From NCBI RefSeq assembly GCF_000300855.1, contig NZ_ALJF01000002.1, forward strand, positions 248,001-312,000: DNA of 64,000 nt. Reading direction: 5' to 3'. The notes beneath the pieces were generated by a model. The model saw only the letters and a list, made by a program, of their open reading frames with translations. It did no database searches and was not told the origin of the DNA. Shown here in pieces: positions 35,638 to 44,625 of this stretch (the first letter of the stretch is position 1; each line of letters opens with the position of its first letter). This stretch comes from Agrobacterium albertimagni AOL15 (GTDB lineage: Bacteria; Pseudomonadota; Alphaproteobacteria; Rhizobiales; Rhizobiaceae). The position numbers were made by a program, and so were the translations under genes.

Positions 35638-35755
35638 CCTCTCTCAAAGCTTCGAAAATGGACAGCGGAGCCCGGATTGGCTCCCGCGCCGCTGCGAAGC
35701 CCAGCATGCGTGCTTTCAATATGAGAGGTTCCCTTGTCTACGACAAGGGCCACAA
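35638..35755 (-). ncRNA. ybhL-type structured mRNA leader
   Basis: Upstream of the Bax-inhibitor gene the transcript can form two helices. One is an 8-bp perfect hairpin (35731-35738 with 35742-35749, 3-base loop). The other is a two-part stem-loop (inner stem 35667-35672 with 35679-35684; outer stem 35663-35666 with 35691-35694). A conserved leader is known before ybhL genes in Rhizobiales (ybhL leader), and position and gene context match. The CCUCUC segment of the leader RNA (35728-35723) can pair with the GAGAGG ribosome site (35643-35638), suggesting control of translation. The boundaries are my estimate. Confidence 0.65.
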
Positions 35756-35809
35756 TCTTAAATCGCCGTAATACTGCGGGCGGCGGGGCGATGCCCGCCG
35801 CTTTTGGCC

Positions 35810-38356
35810 TCAAAGCTCGCGAAGAACAGGAGCGGCCTTCTGCCCGAGGATGCGCCAGGTTCCGGCCAGCCCGATGCCGATCGTGACCACCAGCGCTATG
35901 ACAAGGGTCATCGCGGCCACGTCAGGCAGGAAATTAGACGGCAGCTTCATGATCTGGCTGAGCACGAACCACGCGATGCCGCCACCGGCGATGAGCGCGA
36001 AGATCGCGGTGGCTGCGCCGAGCAGCATGTACTCATAGGTGAAGGCCCGGATCAGCATGGCGCGGGTCGCCCCCAGCGTCTTCAGGATCACGGCGTCATG
36101 GGTGCGTGCCCGGTTGCCGGCTGCGAGTGCGCCTGAGAGAACCAGCACCGATGCAATCAACGCGATGGCGGCGGCGGCACGGATCGCCGTTGCCAGCTGT
36201 CCGACGAGGCGATCGACGACATCCAGCGCATCCTTCACCCTAACGGTCGTGATGGTCGGGAACCGCTGGGTGACCGATCGCAGGATCGAGGCTTCCTCGG
36301 CGGCGGTCGCATCCTGGTCGATCAGCGTCGCCAGCCAGGCATGCGGAGCGCCGGCAAAGGTATTCGGCGAGAACACCATGACGAAGTTCATCGACAGGCT
36401 TTCCCATTCGACGGTGCGGAAATTGGCGATCTTCGCTGTGATGTTGCGCCCGAGGACATTGATGGTGATCGTGTCACCGATTTTCAGGCCGAGTTCGCGG
36501 CCTTCCTGCTCGGCGAATGAGACGAGAGGCTCGCCTTCATATCCGTCGGCCCACCACTCGCCTTCGGTCACGGTGCTGTTTTCCGGCACGTTTCGCGCAT
36601 AGGTCAGACCGCGATCACCGCGCAGGACCCAGCGCCCTTCCGGCGGCACTTCGACCTTGGCGACATCGGTGCCGTTCAGTTCGACGATGCGGCCGCGCAG
36701 CATCGGCACCTCGATCAGCTTGCCTTCCGGCGCCATTCCTTCAACGAGATTGCGGAAGCCGTCGATCTCGCCGCTCTGGATGTCGACAAAGAAGAAGTTC
36801 GGTGCCCGTTCCGGCAGATTGCCCGTCAGTTCGCGCCGCAGATTGCCATCGATCAGCGCGAGCGCCACGAGCAGGCTAAGGCCAAGGCCGAGCGAAAGCG
36901 TGACTGCAGGGGTCAGGGCACCGGGACGGTGGATATTGCCGACCGCAAGCCTGAGCGCCGCCGAATTGATGCGCGGGCTGCGTTTCGCAAGCCAGGCGAT
37001 GCCCATGGCAACCACACGGAGCAGCACGAATCCAGCCGCCATGGCGGCCAGGAAGATCGTCGCGATCCGCTGTTGCTCCGAGGTGAAGATGGCAAGGGCC
37101 GCCAGTGCGCCGAGCGCCAGGGCCATCGCGAGAAGGTATGGCCAGGAGGGAAGGCCTGACGCCTCAAAGCCCTGCTCGCGGAAGAGGGCTGTCGCCGGCA
37201 CCTTGCGGGCATGGCCCAGCGGCAGGATGGCAAAGGCAAAGGTGACGAGCATGCCGAAGAGGGCCGCGAGCAGAAGGGCGCGCGGATAAAGCGTTGCTTC
37301 GGCGGAGATCGGCAGGATGCCGGAGAGATAGTTCGCAACGATCGGCGGTGCGATTGCGCCCAGCACGAGGCCGGCGAGAATGCCAACGGACGCCACCAGG
37401 GTGATCTGGATCAGATAGACCATGACAACGACCGAGGCGGGTGCGCCGACGCATTTCAACGTGGCGATCACGGTTCGCTTGGAATCGAGGAAGGCGCGAA
37501 CGGCATTGGCAACACCGACACCGCCGACCACGAGCGCGGTCAGGCCGACCAGGGTCAAAAATTGCGAAAAGCGCTCGACGTTCTCCGTCAAGGCAGGAGC
37601 TGCCCGATCACTGCTGCGGATCGACCAGCCAGCCGTCGGGTATTCGGCTTGAGCGCGGTCACGAATGGCTTGCGCCGTCGGTGCGGGGTCAGCGTAGCGG
37701 ATCTTGTAGGCGTGTTCGACAAGGCTGCCGGTCGCCACGAGCCCGCTGGCGAAGAGGCCTTCGCGGCTTGTCAGAAAGCGCGGCGCAAAGCCGAAGCCAT
37801 CGGAGATGGCATCAGGCTCGGTCACGATCGTGCCATTGATCCTGAACCGGGTATTGCCGACAAGAAGGTCATCGCCAACCTTGATGTTCATCCGTTCAAG
37901 CAGGAGAGGGGCGACGACCGCGCCATAGGCACCCTCATTGGCGGCGAGCAGTTCGGACAGCGGCTGGTCCGGTTCGGCCACCAGCCTTCCGTAGAGAGGA
38001 TAGGCTTCGTCCACCGCCTTGATTTCGACGAGCGACTGATCCGATCCGTCCGGGACACGGGCCATAGAGCGCAGGTTGGTGGTGACGGAGACCGTGCCGA
38101 AGCCTTCGAGGAAGGCCAGTTCGTCCGATGTCGCTTCGCGATTGTCGAGTTCGAAGCGAACGTCACCAGCCAGAAGCGTCCGTCCCTCCGAGGAAATCGC
38201 ATTGGTGATCGCCGTCGAAACGGAGTTCACCGCTGCGATCGCACCGGTTCCAAGCGCAATACAGGCGAGGAAAATGTAGAAGCCGCTCAGGCCGCCACGC
38301 AATTCGCGAAGCGCGATGCGGAAGGCGATGGACAGACGGGTGCCGAAGGACGTCAT
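35810..38356 (-). CDS. ABC transporter permease, FtsX/YbbP type
   Basis: An 848-residue inner-membrane protein with the MacB/FtsX layout: one N-terminal membrane helix (about 20-42), a periplasmic domain, three helices (about 255-390), more helices around 405-500, a second periplasmic domain, and three terminal helices (about 720-840). This double FtsX arrangement is that of YbbP-type permeases, which act with YbbA ATPases and a TesA-like esterase. Its ATG overlaps the ATPase stop in ATGA. The likely substrate is a lipophilic molecule or lipoprotein, by analogy only. Confidence 0.92.
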   Translation of the reverse strand: MTSFGTRLSIAFRIALRELRGGLSGFYIFLACIALGTGAIAAVNSVSTAITNAISSEGRTLLAGDVRFELDNREATSDELAFLEGFGTVSVTTNLRSMARVPDGSDQSLVEIKAVDEAYPLYGRLVAEPDQPLSELLAANEGAYGAVVAPLLLERMNIKVGDDLLVGNTRFRINGTIVTEPDAISDGFGFAPRFLTSREGLFASGLVATGSLVEHAYKIRYADPAPTAQAIRDRAQAEYPTAGWSIRSSDRAAPALTENVERFSQFLTLVGLTALVVGGVGVANAVRAFLDSKRTVIATLKCVGAPASVVVMVYLIQITLVASVGILAGLVLGAIAPPIVANYLSGILPISAEATLYPRALLLAALFGMLVTFAFAILPLGHARKVPATALFREQGFEASGLPSWPYLLAMALALGALAALAIFTSEQQRIATIFLAAMAAGFVLLRVVAMGIAWLAKRSPRINSAALRLAVGNIHRPGALTPAVTLSLGLGLSLLVALALIDGNLRRELTGNLPERAPNFFFVDIQSGEIDGFRNLVEGMAPEGKLIEVPMLRGRIVELNGTDVAKVEVPPEGRWVLRGDRGLTYARNVPENSTVTEGEWWADGYEGEPLVSFAEQEGRELGLKIGDTITINVLGRNITAKIANFRTVEWESLSMNFVMVFSPNTFAGAPHAWLATLIDQDATAAEEASILRSVTQRFPTITTVRVKDALDVVDRLVGQLATAIRAAAAIALIASVLVLSGALAAGNRARTHDAVILKTLGATRAMLIRAFTYEYMLLGAATAIFALIAGGGIAWFVLSQIMKLPSNFLPDVAAMTLVIALVVTIGIGLAGTWRILGQKAAPVLREL

Positions 38357-39066
38357 GCGGACACCGAAGCGAGACGGGTCTGCTCGGTTCGGCTGTCGCC
38401 GGCGATACGGCCGGATGCCACCTTGATCTGCCGGGTGCAGCGGGCGGCAAGCGACGGATCGTGGGTGACGAGGATCAGTGTCATGCCGCGTTCCTGCTGC
38501 TTGGAAAACAGAAGGTCAGCGATCTGCCGGCCGGTCTCCGTGTCGAGATTTCCAGTCGGCTCATCGGCGATCAGAACTGCCGGCGAGGGAGCCAATGCAC
38601 GTGCGATTGCTACGCGCTGCTGTTCGCCACCGGAGAGCTGGCCCGGATAGTGGCTGAGACGCTCGCCGAGGCCGACGGATTCGAGCTCCTTGCGTGCGAT
38701 GTCGAAGGCGCCCTTTACATTCGCGAGTTCCAGGGGGACTGCGACGTTTTCGAGAGCCGTCATATTTGCGATCAGATGGAAGGACTGGAAGACGATGCCG
38801 ATGTTCTTGCCACGGAAATCGGCGAGCCGATCCTCGCTCAGCGTGTGAAGCGGCGTGTTGCGAACATGGATCTCTCCGCTGTCTAGGCGTTCCAGTCCGG
38901 CCAGCACCATCAAAAGCGTCGACTTGCCGGAGCCTGACGGCCCGACGATACCCACGGCTTCGCTCTCCGCGATCGAAAGGTCGATGCTCTTCAAAACGTG
39001 AACGGAGGCTGCGGCGTTGCCAAGGGTGAGATCGGCGCTTTTCAGTTCAATGATGCTGTTTCTCAC
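38353..39066 (-). CDS. ABC transporter ATP-binding protein, YbbA/LolD-like
   Basis: ATPase of 237 residues. Walker A 'GPSGSGKST' (42-50), Q-loop 'IGIVFQSFHLIANMTALENV', signature 'LSGGEQQRVAIARALA', Walker B 'AVLIADEPTGNLD' and the H-loop 'LVTHDPSLA' are all intact. The start is GTG at 39066 with AGGATGG upstream; the open frame back to 39141 would run into the divergent esterase gene. It is coupled to the FtsX-type permease (4-base overlap) and diverges from the GDSL esterase, the same trio as ybbA-ybbP-tesA in enterics. Confidence 0.95.
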   Translation of the reverse strand: MRNSIIELKSADLTLGNAAASVHVLKSIDLSIAESEAVGIVGPSGSGKSTLLMVLAGLERLDSGEIHVRNTPLHTLSEDRLADFRGKNIGIVFQSFHLIANMTALENVAVPLELANVKGAFDIARKELESVGLGERLSHYPGQLSGGEQQRVAIARALAPSPAVLIADEPTGNLDTETGRQIADLLFSKQQERGMTLILVTHDPSLAARCTRQIKVASGRIAGDSRTEQTRLASVSA

Positions 39067-39139
39067 ACTCGACCATCCTATATCTGCAAGACGAAGCTTC
39101 GCCGCAGTGCGGCATTCCCAGCAATCTAGGAAAGGCCCC

Positions 39140-39787
39140 ATGACTTTTAAAGCTCAGTTCCTTCATTTCGCCGTGATCCTGCTGGCGGTCATTGCCGGTC
39201 CGCGGATTGCTGCGGCCGAGCCTTTGCAGCTTGTCGGCCTCGGTGACAGCCTGATGGCCGGATATCAGCTGCCGCAGGAAGATGCGCTGCCGGCCCAGCT
39301 TCAGCGTCAGCTGGTAGCCAAGGGGCACGACGTTGTCATTACCAATGCAGGCGTATCCGGCGATACCACCTCAGGCGGCCTGTCACGTGTCGACTGGTCT
39401 GTGCCCGAGGGAACCGATGGCGTCATTCTCGAGCTCGGAGCCAATGATGCCTTGCGGGGGATCCCGCCTGATCAGACCGAGAAGAACCTTGAGCAGATCA
39501 TTACCCGGCTCAAGGAGCGGAACATTCCGATCCTGCTCGTGGGAATGCTGGCGCCGCCGAATATGGGTGATGACTACGGCAAGAGATTCAATGCGATCTA
39601 TCCACGCCTCGCCGAAAAACATGCTCTGCCGCTCTACCCTTTCGTGCTCGACGGCGTGATCACCGAACGCAGCCTCCTGCTCGACGATGGAATGCATCCC
39701 AATACCGAGGGGTTGAAGCTCATGGCCGAGCGCATGCTGCCCCTCGCTGAATCTTGGGTGGCCGGCATCAAGGGGCAGACGAACTAA
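39140..39787 (+). CDS. tesA: GDSL/SGNH arylesterase (TesA-like)
   Basis: Exported lipolytic enzyme of 215 residues. The signal peptide (about 1-26) ends in 'AGPRIAAAEP'. SGNH blocks: 'GLGDSLMAGYQLP' with the nucleophilic serine, a glycine in the 'TNAGVSGDTTSGG' block, 'LELGANDALRG' with the asparagine, and 'DGMHPNTEGLKLM' with the Asp-His pair. It probably acts as a periplasmic thioesterase/lysophospholipase/arylesterase. It diverges from the ATPase gene of the YbbA-YbbP-type transporter, 73 bases apart, which supports a shared role. Confidence 0.93.
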   Translation: MTFKAQFLHFAVILLAVIAGPRIAAAEPLQLVGLGDSLMAGYQLPQEDALPAQLQRQLVAKGHDVVITNAGVSGDTTSGGLSRVDWSVPEGTDGVILELGANDALRGIPPDQTEKNLEQIITRLKERNIPILLVGMLAPPNMGDDYGKRFNAIYPRLAEKHALPLYPFVLDGVITERSLLLDDGMHPNTEGLKLMAERMLPLAESWVAGIKGQTN

Positions 39788-39853
39788 TCGCTTGCGCTTG
39801 ATGTCATTGCATGATTCGCTGTGAGCACCTGCAAAAGATTCGGGGAGCGCTCC

Positions 39854-40447
39854 ATGCCGAGATTGTTCACTGCCCTCGAAATTCCCCGCAGCGCCGCAAT
39901 GAGCCTCTCATTGCTGCGCGGTGGTCTCCCCGGGGCTCGCTGGATCGATGTGGAGAATTACCACATCACGCTGCGCTTTATCGGTGATGTGGATGGCCGG
40001 ACGGCGGACGAAGTCGTCGACAGGCTCGATCGGATCGAGCGCCCCGAGTTTTCCCTAAGTTTGAACGGTATCGGTTCCTTCGGTTCGAAGAAGCCGCATT
40101 CGATCTGGGCGGGTGTTTCTCCGGCGCCGGAGCTCTTCGCGCTGCAAGGCGAGATCGAGCGGATCTGCCAGCGTATCGGCTTGCCGCCGGACCCGCGAAA
40201 GTTCACCCCGCACGTGACGCTTGCCCGATTGAAGGCCTCGCGCCTCGATGACGTCGTGCACTACCTGAGCGGTCGCGGCAACTTCCACACCATGCCATTC
40301 GGGGTTGGGCGCTTCGTGCTCCTGTCGTCGCGTGAATCGGTCGGTGGCGGTCCCTATCTCACCGAGGAGGTCTTCCCGCTTTACGAGACGGGTGGTTACT
40401 CGAATTTCGAGACGACTGCGCTGCAGCCCGAAAAGAGCATGCTGTAG
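39854..40447 (+). CDS. thpR: RNA 2',3'-cyclic phosphodiesterase (2'-5' RNA ligase family)
   Basis: A 197-residue cytoplasmic 2H-phosphoesterase. The two catalytic HxTx motifs are present: 'YHITLRF' with His37 and 'PHVTLARL' with His120. The first residues 'MPRLFTALEIP' are typical. The ATG follows GGGGAG. The enzyme opens 2',3'-cyclic phosphates on RNA and in reverse ligates tRNA halves in vitro. Its last 52 bases overlap the convergent phosphatase gene, so the C-terminal residues after the second motif are encoded on DNA used by both strands. Confidence 0.93.
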   Translation: MPRLFTALEIPRSAAMSLSLLRGGLPGARWIDVENYHITLRFIGDVDGRTADEVVDRLDRIERPEFSLSLNGIGSFGSKKPHSIWAGVSPAPELFALQGEIERICQRIGLPPDPRKFTPHVTLARLKASRLDDVVHYLSGRGNFHTMPFGVGRFVLLSSRESVGGGPYLTEEVFPLYETGGYSNFETTALQPEKSML

Positions 40448-40854
40448 ACCCTCTCGAAATCCTTGGTTTCACCGTAATAGGGGTCGGGCACATCGTCTTG
40501 TGTCCCGAATGCGAGCTCGGCGAAGAGGTGCAGGCCAGCTGTCGCGTGTTGCGGTCGAAGCGCCTGCAGCCTGGCCAGATTGCTTCTGTCCATGGCGACC
40601 ACCAGATCGAACCTTTCGAAGTCCTGCGGCTCAACCTGACGGGCACGCTGCCTGGAGATATCGATCCCATTTGCCGCCGCGACCTTGATCGACCGCCGAT
40701 CCGGCGGATTGCCGACATGCCAGTTGCCAATTCCGGCCGAAGCGATCACGGGCTTTTCGCTAGTCCCTGCAGTGAGGTGGCGGTAAATTCCTTCCGCCAG
40801 GGGTGACCGGCAGATGTTGCCCAGGCAGACGAAGAGAATGGATGGTGCCGGCAT
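40396..40854 (-). CDS. Low-molecular-weight protein-tyrosine phosphatase
   Basis: A 152-residue phosphatase starting '[20 protein letters not shown]'. The CX5R loop is Cys10 to Arg16, and the general acid is in '[17 protein letters not shown]'. It is complete at both ends compared with the usual length of about 155. In rhizobia such enzymes often act on tyrosine kinases of polysaccharide export, but no such gene is near. Its end overlaps thpR by 52 bases, and its start is only 27 bases from phhB, so promoters must overlap. Confidence 0.93.
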   Translation of the reverse strand: MPAPSILFVCLGNICRSPLAEGIYRHLTAGTSEKPVIASAGIGNWHVGNPPDRRSIKVAAANGIDISRQRARQVEPQDFERFDLVVAMDRSNLARLQALRPQHATAGLHLFAELAFGTQDDVPDPYYGETKDFERVYSMLFSGCSAVVSKFE

Positions 40855-40881
40855 CGGTTGATCAGAAGGAGGGGTTCCAGG

Positions 40882-41184
40882 ATGAAATACGAAAAACTGG
40901 ATGAGGCGTCCATTGCGGCACGTTTGGGAGAGGTGCACGGCTGGACGCTGGGGCGTGATGGCGCCGCTATCGAAAAACACTTCGTCTTTCGCGATTTCCG
41001 CCAGGCCTTCGGCTTCATGACGGAATGTGCGCTGGCAGCGGAGAAGCTCGATCATCACCCGGAGTGGTTCAATGTCTATAAAAAGGTCGATGTGACCCTC
41101 ACCACTCATTCTGCCGGCGGTGTGACGGAACTCGATTTCAAGCTCGCCGTTCTCATGGATCTGGCGGCTTCCCGGACCGGGTGA
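40882..41184 (+). CDS. phhB: Pterin-4a-carbinolamine dehydratase
   Basis: A 100-residue enzyme that dehydrates 4a-hydroxytetrahydropterin, recycling the cofactor of phenylalanine hydroxylase. The conserved block is '[20 protein letters not shown]', with the catalytic histidines, then '[15 protein letters not shown]'. The ATG has AAGGAGGGG upstream, an excellent ribosome site. No phenylalanine hydroxylase gene is nearby. It diverges from the phosphatase gene. Confidence 0.95.
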   Translation: MKYEKLDEASIAARLGEVHGWTLGRDGAAIEKHFVFRDFRQAFGFMTECALAAEKLDHHPEWFNVYKKVDVTLTTHSAGGVTELDFKLAVLMDLAASRTG

Positions 41185-41253
41185 CGGTGATTGAAATTCC
41201 AGGCTGCCATTCACATATGATTTATCGGGTCCGAACGAAAGGATCGATGGGCT

Positions 41254-41634
41254 ATGGATGACGTGAAGATCGGTGAGATCCTGCTTCCCGGCGATGAGAA
41301 GACGCAGGAGAAACAGGAGGCGAAGGTTCGTAGCCGTTTCTGGCCGACCTTCAAAAAGGCTGCCCGGCAGATACCGTTTTCGCGGGATCTTGTGGCCGCT
41401 TATTATTGCGCGACGGATCGCGAAACGCCCTTTCGTGTCCGGGGAATCCTGCTGGCTGCACTCGGATACTTTGTCCTGCCAATCGATATGATCCCTGACA
41501 TGCTTGTCGTTGTCGGCTTCACGGATGACATCGCTGTGCTGACAACGGCAATCGCCCTGATCAACAGGCACATCAAGGACCGGCACTATGATGCTGCCGA
41601 TGCGGCCCTCGCTGACCATGAGTTGCCCGCCTAG
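41254..41634 (+). CDS. YkvA/DUF1232-family membrane protein
   Basis: A 126-residue protein. The C-terminal half carries the DUF1232 signature 'LLAALGYFVLPIDMIPDMLV' then 'VVGFTDDIAVLTTAIALI', a short membrane hairpin found in many bacteria, function unknown. The N-terminal half is charged. It starts 69 bases after phhB on the same strand, so the two may be cotranscribed. Confidence 0.9.
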   Translation: MDDVKIGEILLPGDEKTQEKQEAKVRSRFWPTFKKAARQIPFSRDLVAAYYCATDRETPFRVRGILLAALGYFVLPIDMIPDMLVVVGFTDDIAVLTTAIALINRHIKDRHYDAADAALADHELPA

Positions 41635-41897
41635 ACGATTTTGTGGCTGCTCTGGTCTCCGGACAGCCCAACTCTTGCCTTTTTCTTTCCTTCTACATCG
41701 TCGGCAGGACCGAGGTCCCAAAACCGTTTTATGCCGGATTTCGGGGCGCCAGACGGAACGCCGACACCGAATGTGACAACAAGGCGTGCGTCGTTCATCG
41801 TTTGGTAAGGTAAATTAAGTCAAACTGAACACAGGTTTTGACGATGAGCGCCCGGTCGCATGGCCGGGTGATGGATGGAAACAACCGGCAGGAAGAC

Positions 41898-42401
41898 ATG
41901 TTCGTAAGAAGTAGCGTAACCGCACTGGCAATCCTCCTGGCGAGCAGCGGGCTCGCCAACGCGCAATCGCCCACGCGAATCGAGCAGTTCAGGGCCTGGG
42001 GTGCCTACTCCTACAAGTCGAATGGCGGCACCGTGTGCTACGTGCTCTCCGTTCCGACTGCAAAGGAGCCGGCGAGTGTCAATCATGGCGACATCTTCTT
42101 TGTCGTCTCGCAGCGCCCGGGTCAGAACATCTCGTATGAGCCGCAGGCCATGATGGGGTACCCGATGAAGGGCGACTCCAAGGTCAATGTGACGATCGAC
42201 AACAAGAACTTCGTGCTGTTCGTCAAGGACAGCTCGGCATGGGTCGAAAACGCCGCCGAAGAACCGGCCCTCGTTGCCGCCATGAGGGGTGGTTCCACAA
42301 TGACCGTCAAGGCGACTTCGGCTCGTGGCACGGCCACAAGCTACACCTACTCGCTTTCGGGTATCTCGGCCGCACTGCAGAAGATTCAGAACTGCAACTG
42401 A
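41898..42401 (+). CDS. Invasion-associated locus B (IalB)-family exported protein
   Basis: A 167-residue periplasmic or envelope protein. The signal peptide 'MFVRSSVTALAILLASSGLA' is cut near 'NAQSP'. The mature part fits the IalB family of Rhizobiales: 'FRAWGAYSYKSNGGTVCYVL', 'FVLFVKDSSAWVENAAEEPA' and 'STMTVKATSARGTATSYTYS', with two cysteines (about residues 51 and 166) that could pair. The ATG at 41898 follows AGGAAG; an upstream ATG at 41838 would hide the signal peptide. Named for a Bartonella factor; the role in free-living relatives is unclear. It ends at a strong hairpin. Confidence 0.88.
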   Translation: MFVRSSVTALAILLASSGLANAQSPTRIEQFRAWGAYSYKSNGGTVCYVLSVPTAKEPASVNHGDIFFVVSQRPGQNISYEPQAMMGYPMKGDSKVNVTIDNKNFVLFVKDSSAWVENAAEEPALVAAMRGGSTMTVKATSARGTATSYTYSLSGISAALQKIQNCN

Positions 42402-42425
42402 GTCTGCATTGCCTGTTTGGTTTGG

Positions 42426-42457
42426 GGAGGCCGGCGCAACATCGCCGGCCTCCTTCA
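42426..42457 (+). terminator. Terminator after the IalB-like gene
   Basis: An 11-bp perfect GC-rich stem (42426-42436 with 42443-42453), 6-base loop, then TTCATTT. Confidence 0.88.
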
Positions 42458-42637
42458 TTTATGCATGACCGCCCTTCATGGGGTCGGGGTGACGGAAGAC
42501 AAAAAAGCTGCTATTGGCCGCTGCAAATGAAAGCGATCGGTCCTTTGCCCTGTTCGCAAGATCCATGAATCCATATCTGCCAGGCGGTAGGCGCTCCATC
42601 CGAGCGTTCTTCTCCCTATGGTCCAGAGGTCCAGACG

Positions 42638-43876
42638 ATGACTGTCACCGTGACGCTTCCAGAGCGTAGCCAGACTGCGGCCCCGGTTCGCCCGGCCGCT
42701 TCCCTCGAGAAGCCGAGCCTGATCGGCCTTGATCGTGAAGCCTTGGGCGTTGCTCTACGGGAAAAGGGTGTGCCCGAGAAGCAGATCAAGATGCGCGTGG
42801 CGCAGATCTGGAACTGGCTCTACGTCCGCGGCATCTCCGACTTCGATCATATGGCGAATGTCTCCAAGGACATGCGTGAAATGCTGAAGACGCATTTCAC
42901 CATCGCGCGCCCGGAGATCGTCGAAGAGCAGGTCTCCAACGACGGTACCCGCAAGTGGTTGCTGCGCTTTCCTCCGCGCGGCGCCGGTCGTCCGGTCGAA
43001 GTCGAAAGCGTTTATATCCCGGAAGAAGGTCGCGGCACGCTGTGCATCTCGAGCCAGGTCGGCTGCACGCTCACCTGTTCCTTCTGTCACACCGGCACCC
43101 AGAAGCTGGTGCGCAACCTGACCGCCGAAGAAATTCTCGCGCAGTTGCTCCTGGCGCGCGATCGCCTGGGTGATTTCCCGGACCGGGAAATTCCCGTCGG
43201 CACCATGATGCCGTCGAGTGATCGCAAGATCACCAATGTCGTCATGATGGGTATGGGCGAGCCGCTCTACAATTTCGAAGAAGTGAAGAAGGCGCTGCTG
43301 ATCGCGACTGATGGCGACGGGCTGTCGCTGTCAAAGCGTCGCGTCACGCTGTCGACTTCGGGCGTTGTGCCGGAGATCTACCGGACCGGCGAAGAGATCG
43401 GCGTCATGCTGGCGATCTCGCTGCATGCCGTACGCGATGAACTCCGCGATATGCTGGTGCCGATCAACAAGAAGTATCCGCTGAAGGAGCTGGTTGAGGC
43501 CTGCCGGAACTATCCAGGCCTGTCGAACGCCCGTCGCATCACCTTCGAATATGTGATGCTGAAGGACGTCAACGACAGCCTCGACGACGCCAAGGGCCTA
43601 ATCCAGCTGTTGAAGGGCGTGCCGGCCAAGATCAACCTGATCCCGTTCAATCCGTGGCCGGGCACGAACTACCAGTGTTCCGACTGGGCGCAGATCGAGA
43701 AATTCGCCGACTTCATCAATCAGGCCGGCTATGCCTCGCCGATCCGCACGCCGCGCGGCCGCGATATTCTCGCCGCCTGCGGTCAGCTTAAGTCGGAATC
43801 CGAGCGCATGCGCAAGACCGAGCGTCTGGCGTTTGAAGCGATGATGATCGCCAACCACGGCGAAGACGACGATTGA
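42638..43876 (+). CDS. rlmN: 23S rRNA (adenine2503-C2)-methyltransferase
   Basis: Radical-SAM methylase of 412 residues that methylates A2503 of 23S rRNA and A37 of some tRNAs. The cluster cysteines are 143, 147 and 150 in '[12 protein letters not shown]'; '[13 protein letters not shown]', '[11 protein letters not shown]' and '[20 protein letters not shown]' are diagnostic. A C-terminal cysteine in 'DILAACGQL' matches the catalytic partner of Cys118/Cys355-type enzymes. The 236-base gap before it holds the terminator of the preceding gene and presumably its own promoter. Confidence 0.97.
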   Translation: MTVTVTLPERSQTAAPVRPAASLEKPSLIGLDREALGVALREKGVPEKQIKMRVAQIWNWLYVRGISDFDHMANVSKDMREMLKTHFTIARPEIVEEQVSNDGTRKWLLRFPPRGAGRPVEVESVYIPEEGRGTLCISSQVGCTLTCSFCHTGTQKLVRNLTAEEILAQLLLARDRLGDFPDREIPVGTMMPSSDRKITNVVMMGMGEPLYNFEEVKKALLIATDGDGLSLSKRRVTLSTSGVVPEIYRTGEEIGVMLAISLHAVRDELRDMLVPINKKYPLKELVEACRNYPGLSNARRITFEYVMLKDVNDSLDDAKGLIQLLKGVPAKINLIPFNPWPGTNYQCSDWAQIEKFADFINQAGYASPIRTPRGRDILAACGQLKSESERMRKTERLAFEAMMIANHGEDDD

Positions 43877-43881
43877 GGGTT

Positions 43882-43903
43882 GGGCGGGGTCGCTGTCCCG
43901 CCC
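43882..43903. terminator. Hairpin between convergent rlmN and lysE-like genes
   Basis: GGGCGGG (43882-43888) pairs with CCCGCCC (43897-43903) in the 33-base convergent gap. There is no clear T tract, so it may end transcription weakly in both directions. Confidence 0.5.
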
Positions 43904-43909
43904 TCGACC

Positions 43910-44551
43910 TTACTTGGCCTGCGTCATGAAGATCTTCACCGCGAAGATCGAGAAGACGCCGGCAAAGGTGTAATCGATGCCGCGCAGAACCTTGCGGTTC
44001 GCCTGCAGCCAGCTCGACATGAAATCCGCACCATAGACGATGCCGACGCCGATCGGCAGTGACAGAATGATCGACCACAGTCCCAGAAAGATCAGCTTGC
44101 CCGTCACATGAGGGTCGGTCGCGGTGACGAATTGCGGCAGGAAGGTCATGAAGAAGATGATGACCTTGGGGTTCAAGAGATTGACCCAGAGCCCGTTCAG
44201 GAAGGCGCCCTTCTTCGAGACAACCGCATCACCATCCGCCTTGATGACAAAGTTCGAGCCGTGCCTGACGGCCTGAAGCGCCAGCCAGAGCAGATAGGCC
44301 GCGCCCCCGGTCTTCAGAAGCATGAAGGCCGTCGGCGACGCGACGATAAGCGCCGAAATGCCGAAGGCGACCAGCAGAGTGTGGATCGAGATCCCGAAAC
44401 TGGTGCCGGCCAGCGTCATCAGGCCGATCACGCGACCATCACGCAGCGATCGACTGATCCAGAGGGTCATATCGGGACCAGGCGTAATGGCGAGCAGCAG
44501 GAGCGCCAGGCTGAAGGCGAGAAAGACGGGAAGGCTCGGGATAAAATCCAT
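43910..44551 (-). CDS. LysE/RhtB-family translocator
   Basis: The second LysE-type exporter in the window, 213 residues and six hydrophobic segments: 'AITPGPDMTLWISRSLRDGR' near the N-terminus and 'NLLNPKVIIFFMTFLPQFV' in the middle. The ATG at 44551 is preferred over a GTG at 44560. It probably exports an amino acid or similar; the substrate is unknown. It faces rlmN and lies downstream of the broken SDR gene, from which a hairpin separates it. Confidence 0.87.
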   Translation of the reverse strand: MDFIPSLPVFLAFSLALLLLAITPGPDMTLWISRSLRDGRVIGLMTLAGTSFGISIHTLLVAFGISALIVASPTAFMLLKTGGAAYLLWLALQAVRHGSNFVIKADGDAVVSKKGAFLNGLWVNLLNPKVIIFFMTFLPQFVTATDPHVTGKLIFLGLWSIILSLPIGVGIVYGADFMSSWLQANRKVLRGIDYTFAGVFSIFAVKIFMTQAK

Positions 44552-44570
44552 TGGGGTCACCGCATGACAA

Positions 44571-44594
44571 GGCGCCCGCGACCTGCGGGCGCTT
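44571..44594 (-). terminator. Terminator after the SDR pseudogene
   Basis: GCGCCCGC (44572-44579) pairs with GCGGGCGC (44585-44592) across 5 bases. Read on the minus strand it ends in CTTGTC, about 35 bases past the SDR stop at 44626. Confidence 0.65.
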
Positions 44595-44625
44595 CATCCT
44601 TAGCGGCGATCAGCGATCTTGCCAA

